This document shows, piece after piece, positions 19,371 to 25,968 of a DNA stretch of 25,968 bases (positions are counted from its first letter, which is position 1; every line of letters begins with the position of its first letter). Origin of the DNA: Apostichopus parvimensis. Lineage: Eukaryota > Echinodermata > Holothuroidea > Aspidochirotida > Stichopodidae. The notes beneath the pieces are model-generated. The model was given only the letters and a program-made list of their open reading frames with translations. It ran no database searches and was not told where the DNA came from. The position numbers were made by a program, and so were the translations under genes. The stretch covers positions 105,733-131,700 of the forward strand of contig KN883053.1 in the NCBI GenBank assembly GCA_000934455.1. Reading direction: 5' to 3'.

Positions 19371-19500
19371 AAATCACTCAATCACTGTTTTAAGGCAAAC
19401 ATTCCTTGCAAACACGTCCGTCGCCGTTGCAAGATTATTTCATCAAGGTGAAGAGATCATAAAACTTCACGTTTTATAGAAGGAATCCATCTCTCTTGAT
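19371..19500 (+). repeat. Dispersed repeat, uninterrupted copy
   Basis: AATCACTCAATCACTGTTTTAAGGCAAACATTCCTTGC-like start, then ATTTCATCAAGGTGAAGAGA and TTTTATAGAAGGAAT-CATCTCTC. Both halves match the split copy at about 19857-19879 and 20504-20605. This copy has the junction uninterrupted, so it represents the empty site. Confidence 0.75.
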
Positions 19501-19833
19501 TTTAGACTGATTTATCAAAACCGCAAAACAAGCCGTCCATCAATTTCTTCGCAAATTTTCAAAGATAGCGAAACATCTGACAGTAACCGGAGCCATTGTT
19601 TACATAAATGAAACAAACAAAAGGAGTAACCTGCTGTCAAGAATTCTTTGGAGTTATCAGACAAATTGAGATTGGAATAGGAAGAAAAACAAGTCCTTGC
19701 CATGATTTCTTCCGGAAAACTACATCCGAGGAATCAAGGAATAGGCCTTAAAGGAATAGTCCCAAGGAATATTTATTGCTGACTAATGAAATAGGAACAT
19801 ATAATGTACTTAACATATCGTGGTGACGTTGTA

Positions 19834-19854
19834 CCCCCCCCCCCCAAAAAAAAA
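19834..19854. repeat. C12-A9 homopolymer tract
   Basis: Twelve C followed by nine A, directly left of the split repeat copy. Confidence 0.9.
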
Positions 19855-19879
19855 GAATATCACTCAATCATAGTTTTAA

Positions 19880-20503
19880 AGCAGCATTTTGCGTTTGGTC
19901 GCCGCTTTCCACTTTTTTGACAAGTCCATCAAGTTTTTTACATATATCAATCACAAAACAGCAAACTAAGATATTAGCCAAGTTTTTTCCCTGCCAAAAG
20001 CGGTAATTGGCGAGTAATTAAGGACATTTGCAGATAATGAGAAAAGTGTCCACCGACAAATTACACATTCATATTTAATCGCATAGTTTCCCCAACCCAC
20101 TAGTTTGAACTCAACCAATCACAGATGCAGGTTTAGTTATGAGCCGTTGCTAAAAGTAGATTCAAAACGTCGAGTTGGTAACTTGGTACAACCAGCGGGC
20201 TGGACTCTAACAGCTCCCTGGTACAACTTCTATAGACAATCTACGCAAATCAAGCATGGTGTTGTATTAAGAATTGTTCAATGACGTCCGTAGTGTTTAA
20301 ATATTCATATTATGGGCGAGGTTTATTGGGATCCCAACGGAAAATATCTTGGAGAGAAACAAAGTTGAAAGTTGTAAATTTTTGACTTTTATGCCACCAT
20401 TTGAAGTAAGATTTGAATAGATAAGCTAGTAATGTATGTCGTTATGGCATACTGGAATCAGTGAAGTTGAGAAAAACCATAGGAAAGGAAGCAAAATGCT
20501 GCT
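19880..20503. mobile_element. TTAA-flanked non-autonomous DNA transposon
   Basis: TTAA at 19876-19879 and 20504-20507 flank perfect 13-bp inverted ends, AGCAGCATTTTGC / GCAAAATGCTGCT. The 624-bp interior has no transposase frame. It splits a dispersed repeat whose unsplit relative is at 19371-19500. TTAA duplication is typical of piggyBac-type and T2-type movement; the ends do not start CCY/CCC as classical piggyBac does, so the superfamily is left open. Confidence 0.85.
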
Positions 20504-20605
20504 TTAAGGCACACATTCCTTGCAGACACATCCGTCTCGGAAATATTTCATCAAGGCGAAGAGATCGTAAAGATTCACCTTTTATAGAAGGAATTCATCT
20601 CTCTT
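20504..20605 (+). repeat. Dispersed repeat, right half of the split copy
   Basis: TTAAGGCACACATTCCTTGCAGAC, then ATTTCATCAAGGCGAAGAGA and TTTTATAGAAGGAATTCATC. It is a direct repeat of 19387-19500. The left part (AATATCACTCAATCATAGTT) is at about 19857-19879. Confidence 0.75.
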
Positions 20606-21496
20606 CTCATATCCTGGTTAAACTTCAGCAACTGGAAATTCCCTCTAACATCGTCCAACGGTATAAACAGTATCAACTTTGTTAGTCGTATAAAGAAACT
20701 ATCATTTTACTGAGCGGTGATATCAAACACCTGAGACTACTTTTCCCTTTTCATCTGCGGTGACCTTCTGTAACGATCGGATATAACTAGGTCATCGAGA
20801 TTAATTTATTAGCCAAATTTCATCTCACATCTAGTTTGGCAAAGACATAAAAATGGCAACAGTCTGCTGTTTTCAGAATCTTTTGATTCTAATATGGAAA
20901 GATATATTGAGGATCGAATAAAATGAATAGTTTCCCTCTTTTTATTGTTTGAAGAAATTTCTTGAACCTAATGTGAAGAAGACGTAAGAAAAAGATTTTA
21001 GGAAATATGTAAAAAATATGTAAAAAATTTAAAAAAGTAAAAATTAAAGGCAGCGTTTTCGACATGTTTCCAACTTTAAGTATCTCCAGTAAATCAAATG
21101 TTAAATATTGATAGCTGTACACTTTTGTAACATGTTTTAATAATGTTGTGATATATGCAGTGTGTGGTCATTGTATTACATTGTCTGTTGGGGTGGGAAT
21201 GCGGCCAGTGCAGAATGATTACAACGAATCGAAACCATTATAAAGCAAGCGATTCAAATTTCAAGAGAGAAACAACCTAAAAACAACTCATCCTATAAAA
21301 AAAAGGTCTTCTGAGGCTAAACTAAATTCTGTTCTTAGCAACAATATACAAAAACAATATACAAAAACAATATATAATTTAAAGCTGTCACAATCAATCA
21401 TATGTTATGAACGAAGTTTAATTCTTTTGTGAATGAGAAAACTAAGGGCTCTCCCAATCGGTAAATTGAATATAGAGTCACTTTTCTTATCCTTAC

Positions 21497-21667
21497 CGGT
21501 GAAGTTGGTTATTCTTGAACTCCTCAGTGTATTGGGGGGCGCAGTCCTCTGGTCCATGGGGGCTTGGAAATGATAAGACCATGGCGACGGGTCCGTCTGG
21601 GAACGCTCTTTTAGACATCTTGAAGAACGACATGCTGTCGTTAGCGATAAGGTCTGGCAAGTAGTCC
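21497..21667 (-). CDS. Sulf: SULF exon, mid catalytic domain (57 aa)
   Basis: Reads DYLPDLIANDSMSFFKMSKR and onward through a Pro-His-Gly-Pro-Glu-Asp motif. This matches the vertebrate SULF segment that starts [20 protein letters not shown] and contains APHGPEDSAPQ. The segment lies in the sulfatase alpha/beta core. The acceptor is ctccag before G-GAC, so the first G completes a codon begun upstream. The donor is CACCG|GTAAGG, leaving two bases (CG) that join the A of the next exon to make Arg. The exon is 171 nt: 1 + 56 codons + 2. One visible difference is PHGPEDC where vertebrates have PHGPEDS, an extra cysteine near the active-site side. This is the most 5' exon in the window; no preceding exon was found up to 25968. 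Confidence 0.95.
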
Positions 21668-21825
21668 CTGGAGGGTGAAAAAAATGATAAATAATCATAA
21701 TAATGTCAACTTTCCAGAAAGAACTCGAGACGTTCTTATTTATGAATGCGTATCCATTTGTTTAATAACTGTTGTGTCCATTTTGGGTACTTTGCTCCTG
21801 CAGCGCTTCTGAGCAGTTTTTTTTA

Positions 21826-21870
21826 ACTGGATAAGAGCGCTTTACAAATTCTATTATTATTATTATTATT
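21826..21870 (+). repeat. SINE-type 3' tail with (ATT)n
   Basis: GGATAAGAGCGCTTTACAAA followed by TTCTATTATTATTATTATT, the same tail type as at 2418-2496 and in the SINE at 7953-8262. Confidence 0.6.
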
Positions 21871-22919
21871 ATAAAATACATGCGTGTAACATGATGTATA
21901 TATGTAAAACAGCTGTAGGCTACTAGTGCATTAAACAGTGCATTTATATACTTAGCTCTAATTACCACGTCACACTGCTGATGCTGAAAAAACATTTAAT
22001 CGACTTCAAATTTACTTTGTAAGGACAGATTTTAACTTGCAAATTCTTACTTGTATATTAATAAATATATTGCAGGTTACGCATAAAATATGTATTCCAT
22101 AGTAGATCGGGTTAGCGAGGAAGGATGGGGGGGGGGGGGTAAGAGGACAGTCGTTGTGTGAGAGTAACGCTTCTATGGTAACCATATCAGAGGTACACTC
22201 TCAAAGGCATGTCAAGCCTACAAAGGTTTCTGATATGACTTGCTCTCGTATAAACATAACTTGAATTTGTAAATATGTCACATTATGTGCGTGCAATATA
22301 TTGTTATCCACTGTATGTTACGAAGAACCAAATAAATGAAATGAAAAATTCCCTTTAGACACTATACACACACTGCCTGCATAATTGTCATTTGTTCAAA
22401 GTTTAAGTAAAAACAATGTCACCACAGCAGAACCATTCATACAAATTGTACTCTAGCTGATATTTTTGTTGCACAGATGAAACATTTCTAATCTTCCCCA
22501 CCTTCCCCCATACATCTAATTAATGACCTACCTATTGTCATTGATCGGACAGTTGACAAATCACCTCAGTTGAAACCGTCCCTCTCATGGGATTAGCTGA
22601 CATAATTTTTTACAGATTCTTGGCATAATTCGAACTTTTATCTATTTTTTTTCGGACTGTGTCATGTGCATGATGGATTCGATCATCTTGGTGAAAACCT
22701 GTAATTTCATTACGGACTAGAAGCAAATATTCTTCTGGAACTCAACGATTGATTATGATTTTCTCAACCCTTTTTTCCAGTGTTAATTACAAAGACAAAT
22801 TTAATCACATAATTTTGGAAGAAATTGAGTTAATATTCAAACCAAATTAAGTAAGTGATTTCTACTAGTTATAAACATGCACTTAACAAAGTTGCAACAA
22901 TTAATACAGGACACTATAG

Positions 22920-23131
22920 AGTTCGAGTCACTCCCAGATTAATGTATGTCGTCCAGTTACAGAGTTGTGGACAATTAACAATTCATAATCATGGACGTTA
23001 AATATGAATGTATAAAGAGACTGACTTCGGTCAGCTTGTGGCTTTGATAAGCCAATGAGGCTTCTTCGCGAGTTCCTGCTTGCAGGAGGATCTAATATAC
23101 ATACAAACATATACATACATACATACATTCA
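22920..23131 (+). mobile_element. SINE-2 copy B, 5'-truncated
   Basis: Starts at a good box B (GTTCGAGTC at 22921-22929) and lacks the box A half present in copy A. The body GATTAATGTATGTCGTCCAG through GCTTCTTCGCGAGTTCCTGC matches copy A inverted, then comes an ATAC-rich tail (about 23092-23131). Truncation at the 5' side is usual for SINEs. Confidence 0.85.
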
Positions 23132-23157
23132 TAGAGAGGAACATTGAAAGGGGGATG

Positions 23158-23200
23158 TTGTGTGTATGTGTGCGTCTGTGTGTGTCTGTGGGGGGGGGTG
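23158..23200. repeat. TG-rich and G-run simple repeat
   Basis: TGTGTGTATGTGTGCGTCTG, a further TG stretch, then a G run. Simple sequence next to the SINE tail. Confidence 0.85.
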
Positions 23201-24018
23201 GATGATGAGGGAGGGACTTTAACATTGGAAGAGGGATCCCATGGAGGGGCATAGGTGGGGGTGATCGGGAGTGACAATTCCATGCAAGATCAGCCAGATA
23301 AAGCTTTGATCATCAAGACTGAATATTTTCTTCCACAGACAGTTTTTAAAGTGAGACCGATGGACCGATATCTGTTCTCGATGACTCAGTTAAAACACTA
23401 TAAGGATCGTTATCTATTAGTCCCTCAAGTCTTGTCTTTAATTAATAATAATATCACCAAGTTCATCCAGGCAAATCCTCCTGATATTTCAACATCTTCA
23501 ATCATGTTTGCGATCCCTGCCTCTCTCCTCGTTATGACTTTTGTTTAGTACCTACAGTGTAGCTTAACGCAATGCAATGAAGTGTGACCCTACAGTATGA
23601 GGTTGTTGTGCAGTGTGTATTCCAGTATCGGTTAACCCAGTGTTACAATTTGGAATATTTTTTTTTGGTCCACATAGGTATTTTTATTTCAAATCGCACC
23701 TTCTTTCGATAAATAATGAAGACATAAAAATATTTAAATGTCTTTTACATGCTTCAACAAAAGAAAAAGGAAAATGAGATATAAAGTTTAAAAGTAAATA
23801 AAAAGGTACAGTTCATGATACTGTAATAGTGTCTGATAAACTATATGCAGAGAGAGAGAAAGCTGTCAGTAAACTGATTATAAAGCCTCTGCAGGTTAAA
23901 TTATTTCAATATTTTGTTAACTTAGTGACCTAGTCCAGTCTTTGATCCACATCATCCTCACTGTATTAAAAATACTTAACTATCACTGCAACCTCATATT
24001 TACAGTAGCTCTCTTTAA

Positions 24019-24371
24019 AGGCATTGAATACTCGCCCCAAACGGCCATCTGAAAAAGTTAACTTTCTGTTGCTTGCAAGTGACGTTTTCTGCTTGTTGCT
24101 ACAAAATGCAGACAGTAATGAAACGTGATACCTTGTTATCTTTACCTGGACCTGAGATGTCCATCGCTGTATCGTTTATACACTGTGCTGTGGGTATTGA
24201 CCGTAGCTGTATGTACTGACTGTACACTAGTGTCTAATTACCGATGGTAGCAAGCTGTGTGTGTATTTTCTGGGATCGATGGTGGTGTCTAACACTTCTG
24301 TTACACCTCATTCAAAACTAGGTCAGATTACCGGCATTAGACATTTCTTTTTGCGCGAGTCTTCACACCCG
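24019..24371 (-). mobile_element. TTAA-flanked MITE, copy B
   Basis: Flanked by TTAA at 24015-24018 and 24372-24375. Left end AGGCATTGAATACTCGCCCC; right end, read inverted, CGGGTGTGAAGACTCGCGC. The 353-bp interior matches copy A (6917-7274) inverted with only scattered differences, so both insertions look fairly recent. Confidence 0.85.
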
Positions 24372-25968
24372 TTAAGTTAAAACTGAGTTGAAAGTTGAAG
24401 CAGACAAGGTAAAGAAAGACACCCTGGGAAAGTTTTGGTTGTTCATGTTATCAGCCATTGTATGAAGAGAAACATCTATGGTGCTATGGCACAAAGGTCT
24501 CCTACCGTGCCGGTAATTCTTCCAAAAGGGTTTTTCTTTTGATACTCTCCAACCAGGATGACAAACAAGTTTGTTGTGAAGGGTTTTAAAGATGTCTCGG
24601 TTGCTTTCATCACCATTCATGGCTATAAACTGGTGGCTTAGATGGTATAAAGTTAAAGGCGATATCTATACTAGCATTGATCCTCATTTATCCAGTGGGG
24701 CTTAGGTTTAAGGTATGCCAGATCCTAAACTGTTGACATTCTGCCCAAAATTTCCAAAAGTGTCCAGAGGTATTCTCTGGCTATAATCCATGGGAACTTA
24801 TTAAAGGTCAGTGGTAACTTTTCAACCGAAATGATAGTGTTATTCTCGACCAGGGGGTTACTATTGGCGAAAGAGAAACAATTGTTGGTGCAAAGAGCCC
24901 AGAGACAACTAATATCTCAAAATACCCAGATTGAGAAATTTTGATGGTAGGCCAGTAGGGTGCTCAAGTTGAGTCCATTATGGGTTAATTTTTTATTTCA
25001 CAGGATGATTATGCCCTCCTTGGGGTAGAGCAACCCATAAAAAGTAATTCCATAGCAGATAGAGCCAGCCTAGCCTACTCTGAATATTTTAACTAATATA
25101 TTTATTAATTAAAAAGGATTATTCAAAGCTGCCAATGTGGTTATCTTTTTATGTACCAGAGAGCTGCATCATTTTGGAAGATAAAACAAACTTTACAAGG
25201 TTCGGACTTCAGTGAATGGAATGAGGAGGGGTGCAGGGTAACGGAATAAACCCCCATCTGTATTTTGTGGGATTCATCTTGTAAAACTCAATTTCACAAA
25301 ATATCTGGTCACTGTCCAAAAAATGATGACTCATTTTTTTTTATCTTTCGGGCTGTGGAACAGATCAAATACAACTTTTTGGCCATTTTGACTAATCAAG
25401 TTTTATAGTTCATGGAATTATTATTACAGCTTTTCTTGTTTTCATTCAGTAGCATTATAAGAGCCAAAAAGATGCTTTCACTTCAAAGAGTACATATACA
25501 GGCCCTTTAATTTAACTTAAGCTATTGTTACTGATAAAACGTTCCCAGCAAATCTCGACTTTTCTGGCTGACATGAGTCAGTCAAAGAGTGTGCTAAGTC
25601 ACCGCGACAAATGTGGGATTTAACAAATCCTACCGACTATTGAAACTGATCTCTGAGTTAAAACTTGTATGGAGAAAAATCCTATAGACGATGTTAAGGC
25701 TATTACTGTCCAGTTGTGCCGCTCAAATGCCCCTTTCAGGATTGCTTTATAGTAGGTCTGTTAACTCTCTTAAAAGCAAGCCTGTCAATTTTATTTGGAA
25801 TAAAGCAGTAAAAAGAAGATATAAAACCTAGAAAAATCAACCTGTCACAAATCTCTTTATTTATTGATTAAGAGCAGTATTCGAATCAAGTTTGTTACAG
25901 GATGAACAGTAGACATTTTTTGTCCCTAGGGTGGAGAGGCGGGGGAAGGGTGAGGGGTAATTTAATAA

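Larger units (their letters stand above)
16220..21496 (-). other. SULF intron (5277 bp), repeat-rich
   Basis: Contains a small foldback block (18567-18721), SINE-2 copy A (18750-18990), the 20-bp array (19028-19262), a diverged repeat copy (19371-19500) and the TTAA element inserted in its relative (19880-20503). 16230-18000 has only unrecognised open frames. 18000-18500 and 20610-21490 show nothing recognisable. Confidence 0.8.
34..21667 (-). other. Sulf: Gene body: extracellular sulfatase (SULF1/2 family), 12 internal exons, open at both ends
   Basis: SULF enzymes are secreted or cell-surface endosulfatases that remove 6-O-sulfate from glucosamine in heparan sulfate and so tune Wnt, FGF, BMP and Hedgehog signalling (family knowledge). 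Twelve minus-strand blocks match SULF1/2 in the correct order. Every exon's outgoing phase equals the next exon's incoming phase (2-0-2-2-2-0-1-0-1-1-0-1), every donor is GT and every acceptor AG, so no exon appears to be missing between 21667 and 34. About 600 residues are encoded here. Missing are the N-terminal exons (signal peptide, first metal-site Asp pair, formylglycine cysteine), which must lie beyond 25968, and the final coding exon with stop codon and 3' UTR, before base 1. The basic hydrophilic linker is roughly 240 residues, against about 320 in vertebrates. Most invertebrates have a single SULF, so assignment to SULF1 or SULF2 is not meaningful from this sequence. Confidence 0.95.
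21668..25968 (-). other. Open intron or upstream region, no exon recognised
   Basis: The SULF exon expected before 21667 should encode the stretch ending near the KEKHGFDY-like motif. I found no such minus-strand sequence with splice sites up to 25968. Contents are a SINE-type tail (21826-21870), a G11 run (22128-22138), SINE-2 copy B, ATAC and TG/G microsatellites, and a TTAA-MITE. 22140-22900, 23210-24010 and 24380-25968 hold nothing I recognise. Confidence 0.7.

Noticed and set aside
23255..23548. Plus-strand frame of 97 codons after the SINE and TG repeat
   Set aside because: No recognisable domain, no splice or promoter context; it begins inside simple sequence.
24372..24620. Minus-strand frame of 82 codons next to the TTAA-MITE, considered as the missing upstream SULF exon
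   Set aside because: It contains none of the expected SULF motifs and lacks a donor with the required phase.
1..25968. CRISPR-like or bacterial operon structure
   Set aside because: The regular arrays (48 bp, 20 bp) have no unique spacers, and the split gene with GT/AG introns shows eukaryotic DNA.

Overview
This is a window of animal nuclear DNA, AT-rich and full of repeats. It carries most of one split gene on the minus strand. Twelve exons between 34 and 21667 chain together with matching reading phase and GT/AG splice sites. They encode the catalytic-domain end, the basic linker and the cysteine-rich C-terminal domain of an extracellular heparan-sulfate 6-O-endosulfatase (SULF1/SULF2 family). 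The gene is open at both window edges. The exons with the signal peptide and the active-site cysteine lie beyond 25968. The last coding exon lies before base 1.

Organism (inference only): the protein is clearly SULF but well diverged from vertebrate SULFs. The repeat types (a tRNA-headed SINE with a conserved 3' tail, TTAA-flanked MITEs, long G/C homopolymers, GATA/GACA and ATAC microsatellites) suggest an invertebrate deuterostome, most likely an echinoderm and perhaps a sea cucumber. I cannot confirm the species.

Layout from gene 5' to 3' (high to low coordinates). 21668-25968 has no recognisable exon and should be a >4.3 kb intron, holding a TTAA-MITE, a SINE and microsatellites. Exons at 21497-21667, 16069-16219, 14731-14906 and 13356-13475 encode the second half of the sulfatase fold, including the Asp-His-Gly metal-site motif. 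Exons at 10427-10507, 8946-9060, 7322-7475, 5613-5722 and 5093-5303 encode a shortened, Arg/Lys-rich hydrophilic domain. Exons at 4089-4226, 2633-2781 and 34-178 encode the Cys-rich C-terminal domain.

The introns hold the mobile DNA: a hAT-type MITE with 8-bp target duplication, two inverted copies of one TTAA-MITE, a second TTAA element inserted in a repeat whose empty-site relative lies about 500 bp away, two tRNA-derived SINE families, two 3' ends of one LINE family sharing a hairpin with compensatory changes, a dispersed hairpin repeat (four copies), a 48-bp x12 minisatellite and a 20-bp x12 array. No rRNA, intact tRNA, CRISPR or second protein-coding gene was seen.
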